64,000 nt of DNA from Streptomyces anulatus (GCF_014650675.1 NZ_BMVK01000008.1:248001-312000); one strand, 5' to 3'. Shown: positions 33,052 through 41,930, counted from the stretch's first letter. A program made the numbers and translations. Notes: generated by a model not told the origin, from the letters alone.

Positions 33052-33837
33052 ATGACGGCAGCGACGCCCCACCCCCCGATCGACACCGGCAAGCCCCACT
33101 CGGCCCGGGTCTACGACGCGCTCCTCGGGGGCAAGGACAACTACCCGGTGGACCAGGCGATGGCGGAACTCCTGCCCATCGAGGCGAAGATCGGCGCTCA
33201 TCAGCAGCGCGCCTTCATGAACCGTTCGACGGCCTGGCTGGCGGGCGAGGGCGTGACGCAGTTCCTGGACATCGGGACGGGCATTCCCACCGCGCCGAAC
33301 CTGCACCAGACGGCCCAGGAGATCCGCCCCTCCGCCCGGGTCGTCTACTGCGACAACGACCCGATCGTCCTGCGCCACGCGGAAGCCCTGTTGATCAGCC
33401 GGCCCGAGGGCGTCACGGACTACGTCCACGCCGACGTCCGCGAGCCCGCCATCATCCTCGACGCCGCCCGCGAGACCCTGGACTTCGACCGCCCGATAGC
33501 CCTGTCGCTCCTCGGCCTCCTGCACTTCCTGCCGGACGCAGAGGACCCGATCGGCATCGTCCGTACGTTCACGAACGCCATGGCCCCCGGCAGTTACGTC
33601 GTGCTGTCCCAGGGCGCGTCCGACGTGAACGCGGAGCTCGGGGAGCAGAGCGAGGACGAGTACAAGAAGGGCGGCATCCAGCTGGCCCTGCGGACCCGCG
33701 AGGAGTTCTCGCGGTTCTTCGAGGGCCTGGACATCGTCGCACCCGGCTTGGTGAAGGCCCCCGAGTGGTTCCACGGCACGCCCGCCCCCGCCCAGGAGCA
33801 CAGCGGCATATACGTGGCGGTGGCCCGGGTCCCGTAG
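33052..33837 (+). CDS. DUF574 SAM-dependent methyltransferase
   Basis: A 261-residue methyltransferase of the DUF574/Methyltransf_19 group, greatly expanded in streptomycetes. The diagnostic N-terminus HSARVYDALLGGKDNYPVDQ and motif I VTQFLDIGTGIPTAPNLHQT are present, and VVYCDNDPIVLRHAEALL binds the adenosine. AGGAG lies six bases before the ATG. The substrate is unknown for the whole family. A second copy is at 43857. No regulator gene is adjacent to this one. Confidence 0.92.
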   Translation: MTAATPHPPIDTGKPHSARVYDALLGGKDNYPVDQAMAELLPIEAKIGAHQQRAFMNRSTAWLAGEGVTQFLDIGTGIPTAPNLHQTAQEIRPSARVVYCDNDPIVLRHAEALLISRPEGVTDYVHADVREPAIILDAARETLDFDRPIALSLLGLLHFLPDAEDPIGIVRTFTNAMAPGSYVVLSQGASDVNAELGEQSEDEYKKGGIQLALRTREEFSRFFEGLDIVAPGLVKAPEWFHGTPAPAQEHSGIYVAVARVP

Positions 33838-33994
33838 CCGGGAGGCCTCTCGGCTTGCGGTGATCAAATCGTTGCCGCACCGCGCACAACCCCGTACGGC
33901 CGTCCCCGGTCCCACAGTCGACCGCGAGGACGATCCTCGGCCCGGGTGCGCCTGCGCGCTCGGGCAGGGCGGGCAGGGAAAGGACGGGCTCGAC

Positions 33995-34774
33995 GTGAAG
34001 AGAACGGCGCGAAGAGCGGTGGTGGCCGGTGCGGCCGCCGCCGTGTTCACCGGGGTGGCGGCGGTGCCGGCCGGGGCGGCGGAGGGCGGAGTCGCCTTCA
34101 GCCGGGTCACGGTGAACGGCGGGAAGCCGATCGTGATCGGGGTCAAGGAAGAGGTCGAGCTGTATGTGACCTTCCGGATGGCGACCAAGATCAAGCACAA
34201 GTCCGCCCCGATGGTGTTCCCCTACCGGGGAAAGCTGAGCAACATGGACACCCTGTGGAATTCCATCATCACCAGCGACTGCAGGGTCGTGGACAAGGCC
34301 AAGGGAATCTGCGACTTCGAGGAGTGGCTGTCCATCGACCCGCGGCACTACGAGTTCGGGAACGAGGACGCCGGCACCTGGAAGACCGCCGCGAAGCTGT
34401 ACCTCCCCAAGGGCGCCGAGGACGTTGACGACGAGAACCTCCCGTTGCAGGTGAAGCGGGCCACGCGCGTCACGGTCAACGCCTCGCCGGAGCCGGTCGT
34501 CAAGGGCAAGACGATCACCGTGACCGGAAAGGTCAGCCGTGCGAACTGGGACACCCACACGTACCAGGGGTACGGGGGCCGCTCGGTGAGCCTCCAGTTC
34601 AAGGCGGCGGGCTCGTCCTCGTACAAGACGGTGAAGAAGGCGACGTCGAGCAAGACGGGGGCCCTCAAGACCACGGTGAAGGCCACCGGGCCGGGGTCGT
34701 GGCGGTGGACGTACTACGGCAACTCCACCTCCGGCCCCAGGTCGTCGAGCGGCGACTACGTCGCCATCCGCTGA
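33995..34774 (+). CDS. Secreted protein with C-terminal beta-sandwich repeat domain
   Basis: A 259-residue exported protein. The signal peptide occupies residues 1-30 and ends near AGAAEGG. Residues about 30-155 are a specific domain with one probable disulfide (Cys91, Cys105 region). Residues about 160-259 (VTVNASPEPVVKGKTITVTG on) are an Ig-like/CBM-type beta-sandwich shared with the protein at 62940-63797. The GTG at 33995 has AAAGGA ten bases upstream. Function is unknown; it is probably an extracellular binding protein. Confidence 0.83.
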   Translation: MKRTARRAVVAGAAAAVFTGVAAVPAGAAEGGVAFSRVTVNGGKPIVIGVKEEVELYVTFRMATKIKHKSAPMVFPYRGKLSNMDTLWNSIITSDCRVVDKAKGICDFEEWLSIDPRHYEFGNEDAGTWKTAAKLYLPKGAEDVDDENLPLQVKRATRVTVNASPEPVVKGKTITVTGKVSRANWDTHTYQGYGGRSVSLQFKAAGSSSYKTVKKATSSKTGALKTTVKATGPGSWRWTYYGNSTSGPRSSSGDYVAIR

Positions 34775-34904
34775 CACAGCCGGTGGACGCGTGCCGGGGA
34801 GGACGGGGTGCGGAAGCGTTCCTCCGGTGAACTCGCTGACCCGGGCGGGTGAGCAAGGACGCCCGGGCCGCGCGGGGGCGGGGCGCGGCCGGTAGAACGC
34901 GCTC

Positions 34905-35609
34905 GTGATCAAGAACCTGATGCGCGGTCTCGGCGCACTCTCCCTCTCCCTCGCCCTCGTCCCCCTTCTCCCGCCTCCCGCCGCGCAGGCGGCGCAGGCG
35001 GCGCAGGCCGCTCCGGCGGCTCCGGCGGCGGAGGTGACGACCCTGGCCGACGCGGTCGGCCTGCTGAAAGTGACCGAGGAGGACCGCGCCGGCTACACCC
35101 GTGCGTCCTTCCGGCACTGGACCGCAGGCGAAGACGCGACGGACGGGTGCGACACCGCCGCCGAGGTCCTCCTGGCCGAAGCGGTCGTCGCACCGGCCGT
35201 GGGGACCGGCTGCAAGCTGACCGGCGGCAGGTGGACGTCCTACTTCGACGGCCAGGAGGTCACCGACGCCGGGTCCCTGGACGTCGCGCACACGGTCGCG
35301 CTCGGCGAGGCCTGGGACTCCGGCGCTTCCGCGTGGACCGCGGGGCGGCGGGAGGCCTACGCGAACGACCAGGGGGCGGACGTCTCCCTGGTCGCGGTGA
35401 CGTCGCGCACCAACCGGCGGAAGTCGGATCACGACCCGGCGGACTGGATGCCGCCGTCCCCCGAGGTCCAGTGCCGGTACACCGGGGAGTGGGTGTCGAC
35501 CAAGCTCCGCTGGCAGCTCACCGCGGACGACCGTGAGCTGGAAGCGCTGAAGGTGTACGCGGAGGGGCCCTGCGAGGACACCATCGTCCGCTACGCACCC
35601 GCGTCCTGA
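34905..35609 (+). CDS. Secreted HNH-family (DUF1524) nuclease
   Basis: A 234-residue exported protein of the HNH/DUF1524 family. After a signal peptide with AQAAQAA repeats (residues 1-45) comes the catalytic ββα-metal core: LDVAHTVALGEAWDSGASAW, where His is the general base, and TSRTNRRKSDHDPADWMPPS with the metal ligands. The usual DHVVP is here DVAHTVA. Four Cys form two likely disulfides, fitting an extracellular DNase for nutrient DNA. The GTG has no ribosome-binding site but TAGAAC (34893-34898) six bases upstream, so it may be leaderless. Confidence 0.9.
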   Translation: MIKNLMRGLGALSLSLALVPLLPPPAAQAAQAAQAAPAAPAAEVTTLADAVGLLKVTEEDRAGYTRASFRHWTAGEDATDGCDTAAEVLLAEAVVAPAVGTGCKLTGGRWTSYFDGQEVTDAGSLDVAHTVALGEAWDSGASAWTAGRREAYANDQGADVSLVAVTSRTNRRKSDHDPADWMPPSPEVQCRYTGEWVSTKLRWQLTADDRELEALKVYAEGPCEDTIVRYAPAS

Positions 35610-35678
35610 CCCGCCCGGGAGTGAGCGGACGAGCCGGCCTCGCTCACTCCCTCAGGCCGCACCCCGCCCTCGGCCGGG

Positions 35679-36218
35679 TCACGCGCCGGCCGGACGGACG
35701 AACGACGGCCACCGCTCGGCGGCCCACTCCGGCCAGCCCGCCCACCCCGGAGGCGGGGCGGAACGCGCGCGGCCCGACAGTTCCGCCTCGCCGGGCTCCT
35801 CGAAGTGTTCCCGCCCGTGCTGGAGGTCGGCCTCGTCGAGCGGGTAGGTCTCCTCGGCGGCGGTCTTCCAGCGGTGGGCGATCCGGGTGCGCTGGGTCTC
35901 GTGGTCGACCGGCAGGTAGACCATGCGGACGTGCGCGCCCTCCGCCTCCGCCAGCCAGCGGATCGCGGACCGTTCGTCGCGGGACCAGCAGCCGTAGTCC
36001 ACGACCACGTCGGTTCCCAGCCTGACCGCCTCCAGGGCGAGCCAGAGCATGCGCCCCTCCAGCACGTCGCGCTTCCCGTCCGGCTCGGCCTCGCCGAACA
36101 GGGGGAGCATCCACTCGTCGGGCGTCAGGCGCAGTGCGCCGTGCTCCTCGGCGAGCTGTCGGGCGCGTGTGGTCTTTCCGGCCCCGGGCAGGCCGACCAT
36201 CAGGAACAAGGTGGTCAC
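35679..36218 (-). CDS. AAA-family P-loop nucleotide kinase
   Basis: A 179-residue small kinase. Walker A is VGLPGAGKTTRARQLAEEHG; DEWMLPLFG and DVVVDYGCWSRDERSAIRW form the acceptor and Walker B regions, and RIAHRW the lid. It resembles the chloramphenicol-phosphotransferase/Zeta-like AAA_33 group that phosphorylates small molecules, but the substrate is unknown. No signal peptide. The start is GTG at 36218. It stands alone, convergent to the HNH nuclease gene. Confidence 0.87.
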   Translation of the reverse strand: MTTLFLMVGLPGAGKTTRARQLAEEHGALRLTPDEWMLPLFGEAEPDGKRDVLEGRMLWLALEAVRLGTDVVVDYGCWSRDERSAIRWLAEAEGAHVRMVYLPVDHETQRTRIAHRWKTAAEETYPLDEADLQHGREHFEEPGEAELSGRARSAPPPGWAGWPEWAAERWPSFVRPAGA

Positions 36219-36311
36219 CCCCGGATCGTGTCAGGAAGCCCGGCCGGACGACCACTGCATTCCCCGGCTGATCGTCGGTCCCCCGGAGCGCATCGGCTCG
36301 GCCGGCGGTGC

Positions 36312-36656
36312 TCAGCCGAGGATCCGGCTTTCGGTCGAGTAGAGGAAGCGGGTCAGGGAGCGGTCGAGGAACTTCTCCTCGTCCGCCGCGATGGTGGTGG
36401 TGTAGGTGTCGGAGGTGAACCAGCGAGCGGCGTCGTCGATGCTGTCGACCCACAGCTCGGCGACACCGTCGTAGACAGCGGTGGCCACACCGGGGATCTC
36501 GTCGTCGGTGGGCAGCAGTTGGACGTAGCGCCGGACCGGGACCTCTCCGCCGGGCAGCGTCGAGAGCAGAGGGGTGTGCTTCTGCGTCCAGTAGTCCACG
36601 AACTCGTCGTGGGAGAGGTCCGCTCGCCGGGTCAGGAAGATGCTGAGCTTGATCAC
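36312..36656 (-). CDS. EthD-family protein
   Basis: A 114-residue dimeric ferredoxin-like protein of the EthD group: IKLSIFLTRRADLSHDEFVD then YWTQKHTPLL is typical. EthD proteins assist or perform degradation steps in aromatic or ether metabolism; this one has no pathway neighbours. The GTG has GAGGAG five bases upstream. Its 5' region carries three palindromic operator sites, so it is tightly regulated by a protein whose gene is not next to it. Confidence 0.88.
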   Translation of the reverse strand: MIKLSIFLTRRADLSHDEFVDYWTQKHTPLLSTLPGGEVPVRRYVQLLPTDDEIPGVATAVYDGVAELWVDSIDDAARWFTSDTYTTTIAADEEKFLDRSLTRFLYSTESRILG

Positions 36657-36678
36657 AGGGGCTCCTCGATGCCGAGAT

Positions 36679-36753
36679 TGACTTGCCTGAGCAAGTCACA
36701 AGGTAGAGGACATTGACTTGCCTAGGCAACAGATCTCTGTTGCCTAGGCAAGT
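36679..36753. promoter_or_regulatory. Three-site operator array
   Basis: Site 1: TGACTTGC-CTGA-GCAAGTCA at 36679-36698. Sites 2 and 3: two copies of the perfect palindrome TTGCCTAGGCAA at 36718-36729 and 36740-36751. They sit in an 18-base inverted repeat, ACTTGCCTAGGCAACAGA (36716-36733) and its exact reverse complement (36736-36753), two bases apart. The sites cover the EthD promoter. This is the pattern of a TetR/MarR operator for a divergent pair, but there is no intact regulator on the other side. Confidence 0.82.
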
Positions 36754-36756
36754 AAT

Positions 36757-36906
36757 ATGGATCACGTGGACGAAGACGGCAGGGCCTCCCGGGACGGTTC
36801 GGCCGGCTTCGCACCCCGAACCCCGAGAGGCCCCGCACGCGTACGCGTATCACCGGACTGCGGGCGACCCCACCACGTGGACGGCCGCCCGCGATCTCGA
36901 CCGCGG
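36757..36906 (+). other. Possible remnant of a regulator gene
   Basis: Directly after the operator array an ATG at 36757 opens a plus-strand frame (DHVDEDGRASRDGSAG) as a divergent regulator should, but after about 50 codons it runs antisense through the large anchored protein gene and shows no helix-turn-helix. Only 150 bases are free. I read this as the stump left when the regulator was lost; no family can be named. Confidence 0.3.
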
Positions 36907-39360
36907 CTACTCCTGAACGGCCCTACGGCGTCGGCGCATCCACCACATCAGCGCGCCACCGGCCGCCGCGAGAGCTGCGGCGATGCCGACGAAGAGGCCG
37001 ACCGGGGTGCTGCTGCCGGTGTCGGCGAGGTCGCCGTCGGGGTCCGGCTTGTTCCCGGGCGGGGCCGGCGTGCCGTCGTCACCGGGGGTACTGGGGTCCG
37101 GTGCCGGGGACGACGGAGGGTCGGTCGGCCTGCCCGTGTCCGACGGGGTCGGTGTGGGCGTGGGCTTGGGGTCGCCGCCCGGGTCCTCACCGCTCCCCCC
37201 GTCCGCGGGGCCCGCTCCGAGGTAGACGGTGTCGAGGTCCCGGTAGGAAGCGTCGTCGGACTTACGGGAGTTGACGACGGTGTTGTCGAGGTCCCGGTTC
37301 TGCGCGGTGAACTGGGCCTTGGGGATGTTCCGCTTCGGCTGCCGGGAGAAGTCGACGCCGCCGACTCCCTGGTTGTAGACCTTGCCGCCGTACTTCAGCT
37401 CGAACCACTCGATCCCCTTCTTGATCGAGTCCATGTAGCGGTTCCAGACCTGCTCACGGTTCCAGTCCTGGTGGGGGTCGCGCAGCGGCCACGCGGTCAC
37501 GTCGTCGCTGTTGATGATCTTGCGGAAGTCCGTGGGCTTCTTGGCGTCCTGCTGCCGGATGTACTCGGCGGCGACACGGGCGGTGTAGACGGCCCGCAGG
37601 TCGGCGTAGTCGCGGTCGGTGTTGACGCGCTCCTCCACGAGCGGCATCACGTTCGTGGCGATGGACCGCTCGATCGCCTTCTTCTCGGCGTCGGACAGGT
37701 CCTTGCACTCGGTGGAGCCGGGGACGGTGTAGTCCACGTCGAGCCACTGCGTGCTGACCTTGAGGGGTGCGTCGAGGATGTAGATCCCGCCGTCCTCCTC
37801 ACGGACCTGGGCGGGCTTCGGCTCGATCCACATCCGTACGCCCGGGAAGCACGGCATCCCGTTCCGGCGCGGCGCCGTGTCCCAGTACCGCTTGGCCCCG
37901 GGGTGCTTGTCCGGGTTCACGGCCTCGCTGAAGTCGTGCTTCATCTCCAGGTCGGCCTCCAGGAGGACACGTCCGGCGTCGGTCTTGCCGAACTTCGTGT
38001 CCATGACCTTGTTCGGCTGGTCCGGGTTCAGGTTCACCCAGAACTTGTCGGGGGTGAGCGCGAGCCAGGTGAACAGGGCGTCGGAGGAGAGCTGCATCCG
38101 GACCTCGCCGCCGAAGCCGGGGTTGTTGTCCGGGTCGGGCATCTGGTCGGACTTCATCGAGTACGACATGCCCTTGCCCTTGCCGAGCCCCCCGACGTAA
38201 CGGAGTTCGAGGGTGGTGAAGTCGACGCCGCCCGGGCCGCCCCTGGGGAGGGTGCCCCTCGGGTCCAGCCGGTTGGCGTCCCGCTGGAAGCGCTTCGCCT
38301 CCTCCAGGGTCTTGCCGGAGGACAGGGCGCGCTCGTTGGCGGGGCCGCGGGTGCCGCAGGTGTTGGCGCCGGCCGCCATCAGCCGGGGACCGGTCTGGCA
38401 GGCGGGGGCGAACCAGCGCTGGTGGTCGGAGTACCCGCGGATCGGAGTGGTCTTGGGGACCGGGTTGTACATCCGCTGGTTGCCCCGGACCTGGCCGGTC
38501 TTCCCGTTGCGCATGTTCCGCACGTCGCGCTCCAGGTCGGCGATGTGCTTGACCTGGCCCTTGGTGAACTTCTTCGCGCCGCTGTAGCGGAAGGTGTGGT
38601 CCGGCATCGACCGGGCGACGACGCGGTCCTTCGCGAGCTGCTTGGTCGTCAGCTTCGAGTTCGACTTGAACTCGTTGAATTCCTTCTTCGCCTTGTTGTA
38701 GGCGTCGTACCGGCGTTCGCCGACCTTCTCACCGTTCTGGTCGAACAGCTCGACGGTGACCTCGCACAACCAGTCCGGGCCGATCAGCTTGTAGTCGCGG
38801 ACCAGTTGCCGCTCGAAGCCCGAGCCCTTGTGGTTGTTGACCTGGTTGCGAATGTACCGCTTGTCGAACCAGTGCTTGAATCCCAGGCCCTCTTTGTTCG
38901 CGAAGTACCGGGCGTAGATCTCCATCGCACGGTCGGCGGGATTCTTCGACGTGTCGGCGATCTTCTTCCAGGCGGCGACATTCTTGTCCGGGTCGCCGGG
39001 CACCTGGGACAGGGCCTTCTTCTTCTCGGCGGCCGTCGGGGCCTTCAGCCCGTCGTACGCCTGCCCGGGAAGGTCGAACTCGAAGTTCTTCGGGAGAGCC
39101 CTGTCCTTGTAGATCGGGCCGGTGAGATCATCAGGGAACCCGGAGTTCGCCGGGGTCTGCGCGGCGGGCTTGAAGCCGTTGCGAACGTCGCAGCGCTTCC
39201 CCGAGCCGGGCTTCATCTTCGCGGTGACGGGCGGACCCGCCGCCCGGGCGGTCTCGATGGCGGGCAGACCGGTCACGGCGACTGCGGCGGCAAGGCCGAA
39301 AGCAGCAGTGAAACGGGCCGCGAACCGCCACCAGGACGGTATACGGAACGTGTGATTCAA
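36907..39360 (-). CDS. Large LAXTG-anchored surface protein with possible PD-(D/E)XK nuclease core
   Basis: An 817-residue cell-wall protein. A signal peptide ends near residue 40 (ETARAAGPP). At the C-terminus a Pro/Thr/Asp stalk leads to the sorting signal LADTG (residues 778-782), a hydrophobic helix and five arginines: a class E sortase substrate. Residues about 170-260 look like a nuclease fold: GSGFERQ (Glu183), ERRYDAYNKAKKEFNEFKS (Asp219, Glu230, Lys232) and KQLAKDRVVAR. The rest (about 290-690) is unrecognised. A TTG at 39360 suits the signal peptide; a start at 39450 is possible. Confidence 0.75.
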   Translation of the reverse strand: MNHTFRIPSWWRFAARFTAAFGLAAAVAVTGLPAIETARAAGPPVTAKMKPGSGKRCDVRNGFKPAAQTPANSGFPDDLTGPIYKDRALPKNFEFDLPGQAYDGLKAPTAAEKKKALSQVPGDPDKNVAAWKKIADTSKNPADRAMEIYARYFANKEGLGFKHWFDKRYIRNQVNNHKGSGFERQLVRDYKLIGPDWLCEVTVELFDQNGEKVGERRYDAYNKAKKEFNEFKSNSKLTTKQLAKDRVVARSMPDHTFRYSGAKKFTKGQVKHIADLERDVRNMRNGKTGQVRGNQRMYNPVPKTTPIRGYSDHQRWFAPACQTGPRLMAAGANTCGTRGPANERALSSGKTLEEAKRFQRDANRLDPRGTLPRGGPGGVDFTTLELRYVGGLGKGKGMSYSMKSDQMPDPDNNPGFGGEVRMQLSSDALFTWLALTPDKFWVNLNPDQPNKVMDTKFGKTDAGRVLLEADLEMKHDFSEAVNPDKHPGAKRYWDTAPRRNGMPCFPGVRMWIEPKPAQVREEDGGIYILDAPLKVSTQWLDVDYTVPGSTECKDLSDAEKKAIERSIATNVMPLVEERVNTDRDYADLRAVYTARVAAEYIRQQDAKKPTDFRKIINSDDVTAWPLRDPHQDWNREQVWNRYMDSIKKGIEWFELKYGGKVYNQGVGGVDFSRQPKRNIPKAQFTAQNRDLDNTVVNSRKSDDASYRDLDTVYLGAGPADGGSGEDPGGDPKPTPTPTPSDTGRPTDPPSSPAPDPSTPGDDGTPAPPGNKPDPDGDLADTGSSTPVGLFVGIAAALAAAGGALMWWMRRRRRAVQE

Positions 39361-39526
39361 GGGCTCGTCTTTCCCTCTCGTGAGGGGCCTTGATGGGTCG
39401 TGGGCGGCACGCCAGGCCCCCGTGACATGTACGCGCCGCCCGAACACCATAGACCCGGCGAGCCCCGCGAGAAGAAGGAGTTCCGGGCGTGTCGACGGCC
39501 CGAACTTCCTTATGAAGAACGTGAGT

Positions 39527-40243
39527 TCACACGAAGTACAAGGCCTCCATACTCTGCACGGAATCCTCGGAATGCCTCACCCGGAATGCCGTGGTCTCCA
39601 TCTCCTCCCACCCCCATGGATCGGAGGGGCCCAGCGCCAGCCCGGCCAGTGACGCCCACGCGACCTCGTTCGCGGCCTCGCGCAGGTCGACACCGGCGTT
39701 GTCGAGCTGCCAGCCCTTCAGCCCCAGAGAGGCGATCACCGCGCGCGGGTCGCCCGTGACGACGAACGGCTCGCCCCCGGGCCAGCCGGAGGCGTGGAAC
39801 ATCGCCCCGTCCGGCAGCCACACGAGGTCCTCGGTGTGCTCCATGCCGCCGTAGTAGGTGACCCGGCCCACGATCCGGGCGTCGGGGAACCGCTCGCGCA
39901 GCGCCCGGGCCGCCGACCGCAACGGCTCGTCGTTGCCGTCGGTCGCGAACGCCGGATGCACGATGCTCAGCGTTCCGCCCCACGCGGCGGCGTGGACGAC
40001 GTCCAGATCGGCACGCACGGAGGACGGCAACGGCGTCAGCACCGAGCGCGCCCCGAGGTCCTCCAGGACCTCCTCGATCCCCTCGAACGACGCCGCGAAC
40101 GCACGGGCCCGCTCCGGGTCCTGGGGAGGGAGGCTGCGGGCGTCGACGTCGAACGGCGGCTGGGCGACGGTGAGATGGCACAGTCCCATCGAGCCGCGCA
40201 CGGTCCGGTCCGGGGCGGATGTCCAGTGGTCGGTGTCAGTCAT
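39527..40243 (-). CDS. Conserved hypothetical protein
   Basis: A 238-residue cytosolic protein I cannot assign. Blocks such as DLDVVHAAAWGGTLSIVHPA, VTYYGGMEHTEDLVWLPDGA and DNAGVDLREAANEVAWASLA recall the pentein (amidinotransferase/DDAH) fold, with GMEHTED at the place of the catalytic His/Glu pair, but the Cys near the C-terminus is missing, so the link is weak. The ATG at 40243 is seven bases after TACCGT (40251-40256 on this strand), suggesting a leaderless message. Confidence 0.65.
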   Translation of the reverse strand: MTDTDHWTSAPDRTVRGSMGLCHLTVAQPPFDVDARSLPPQDPERARAFAASFEGIEEVLEDLGARSVLTPLPSSVRADLDVVHAAAWGGTLSIVHPAFATDGNDEPLRSAARALRERFPDARIVGRVTYYGGMEHTEDLVWLPDGAMFHASGWPGGEPFVVTGDPRAVIASLGLKGWQLDNAGVDLREAANEVAWASLAGLALGPSDPWGWEEMETTAFRVRHSEDSVQSMEALYFV

Positions 40244-40322
40244 GCGGGCCACGGTAGTGGCCCGAGGTTCCGCACCCCCCGCCCCGGTTCACCACCCCCG
40301 GCCGTGCCGATGCCTACCGGAA

Positions 40323-40362
40323 CGCCTCCGCCACCGGCCGTTCGGGGCCGGTGGCGGAGGCG
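40323..40362 (-). terminator. Intrinsic terminator after the trypsin-fold gene
   Basis: Perfect 17-base stem CGCCTCCGCCACCGGCC / GGCCGGTGGCGGAGGCG with a six-base loop. It lies 36 bases after the stop at 40398 on the minus strand. The tail is poor in T, as is common in streptomycetes. Confidence 0.85.
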
Positions 40363-40397
40363 GATCGCACTGCGTACGAAAATCGGTGCTGGAGGGA

Positions 40398-41930
40398 CTA
40401 GTTGGCAGGCGGCGGGGTGATGACGGGGGTGCCGAAGCTGCCGTTGCCCTTGCCCGGGTAGGCGAGGATGTTGCCGTTGGCGTGCAGGGCGATGAGGTCG
40501 TGCTTCTTGTCGGCGTTGAAGTCCGCGGAGTCGAGCATGCGCATGTTCTGCCAGCCGTCACCGGTCTTGACGCCGGTGTTGAAGGTGCCGTTGCCCTTGC
40601 CCTCGTAGAGGTTCAGGCTGCCGTTGTCGTGGACGGCGTAGAGGTCGATCCGGCCGTCGCCGGTGAACTCACCGCCGGCGACCAGGCGCATGCCCTGCCA
40701 TCCGGTACCGGCCTGGACACCGGCGGCGAAGCCGTTGCCCTTGCCCGCGTAGAAGTAGAGGGTGCCGTTGGTGTGGACGGCCATCAGGTCGGCCTTCTTG
40801 TCGCCGTTGAAGTCACCGGCGCCGACCAGGCGGATGTTGTTCCATCCGCTGCCGACGATCGAGGACCCGGTGACGCCGCCCGTCCCGTTGCCGGGGTAGA
40901 GGTAGAGGTCGCCATTGTTGTGGGTGCCGAGAATGTCCGGCTTGCCGTCTCCGGTGAAGTCGGCGGTGCTCAGCATGCGCATCCCGCTCCACCGGCCCGG
41001 GCTGACCTTGACGGGCGCACCGAAGCCGCCCTGGCCGTCACTGGGGTGGAGGTAGAGAAGCTCGTCGTCCCCGTCGACGGCGAGCAGGTCGCCCTTGCCG
41101 TCGCCGTTGAAGTCGGTGGACGTCATCAGCAGCGCCCACGACCGCTTCACGGTCGTGGCGATCCAGCCGGCCACGTCGTCGGTGCGCGTGGCGAGGGCGT
41201 CGGTGCGGGTCTCGGTCACGCCCAGGCAACCGCCCTGGAAGGAGCGGGTCGCGATGCCCTGGAGTTCGACACCGCCGGCGGTCTCGCGCAGCAGCGGGGC
41301 CCCGGTGTCGCCCTTGCACAGTGCGTCGTTCGCGGTGGCACCGGTCAGGGACAGCTCGGTGGCGGAGACCGAACCCACCGTCATCGATGCCGCGTGGGCC
41401 GTGTCCGGCACCCACTCCGTCTTGGTGCGGCCGAAACCGACCGCCCGCAGGGTGTCGCCCTGGCCCGCGGGAGAGGCGCTCACCGCGAAGGGCGTGCTGC
41501 CGGTGGCGGGCGCGGCGATACGGGCCATGACCAGGTCGCGGCCGGCGGAGGGGATCAGCTCGACGACTTCGGAGACGTGTCCGCCGGTGCCCGACAGCGA
41601 GCTGCGGCCGATGGTCGCCATGGTCTTCAGGGCGGGCTTGCCCGCGGGGATCTCCACCGATTCGCCGGGGTTGGCGGCGAAGCAGCTCGCCGCGGTCAGC
41701 ACCCACTGGCGGTCGACCAGCGCGCCGGAACAGGAGCGGGTGGTGTCGCCCTCACCGATGTGGAGGCGTGCGGTGGATGCCTGAAGAGCGGCGGGGGCCG
41801 CGGAACCGACGACGGCCACGGCCTGGGTGCCGGTGATGGCGGCAGAGCCGGCGGTGGCTGCCAGGACCGTTCCGAGAACGGCGAGGCGCGTGCTTGTACG
41901 TGTACGTCTGCGGGACACGGGTGGGATCAT
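40398..41930 (-). CDS. Secreted trypsin-fold pseudoprotease with FG-GAP/VCBS repeats
   Basis: A 510-residue exported protein. After the signal peptide (1-45) comes a trypsin-like S1 domain (about 50-255), then a seven-part FG-GAP/VCBS propeller (about 265-505) with calcium-type loops DFNGDGKGD, DFTGDGKPD, DFNGDKKAD, EFTGDGRID and DFNADKKHD. In the S1 domain the catalytic His is Ser82 (TAASC for TAAHC) and the catalytic Ser is Thr209 (GDTGAP for GDSGGP); Asp132 remains. It should be inactive as a serine protease and may bind instead. A GTG at 41918 is a possible alternative start. Confidence 0.86.
   Translation of the reverse strand: MIPPVSRRRTRTSTRLAVLGTVLAATAGSAAITGTQAVAVVGSAAPAALQASTARLHIGEGDTTRSCSGALVDRQWVLTAASCFAANPGESVEIPAGKPALKTMATIGRSSLSGTGGHVSEVVELIPSAGRDLVMARIAAPATGSTPFAVSASPAGQGDTLRAVGFGRTKTEWVPDTAHAASMTVGSVSATELSLTGATANDALCKGDTGAPLLRETAGGVELQGIATRSFQGGCLGVTETRTDALATRTDDVAGWIATTVKRSWALLMTSTDFNGDGKGDLLAVDGDDELLYLHPSDGQGGFGAPVKVSPGRWSGMRMLSTADFTGDGKPDILGTHNNGDLYLYPGNGTGGVTGSSIVGSGWNNIRLVGAGDFNGDKKADLMAVHTNGTLYFYAGKGNGFAAGVQAGTGWQGMRLVAGGEFTGDGRIDLYAVHDNGSLNLYEGKGNGTFNTGVKTGDGWQNMRMLDSADFNADKKHDLIALHANGNILAYPGKGNGSFGTPVITPPPAN

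Noticed and set aside
36757..39393. 878-codon plus-strand open frame opposite the anchored protein gene
   Set aside because: Antisense shadow; only its first about 50 codons could belong to a lost regulator.
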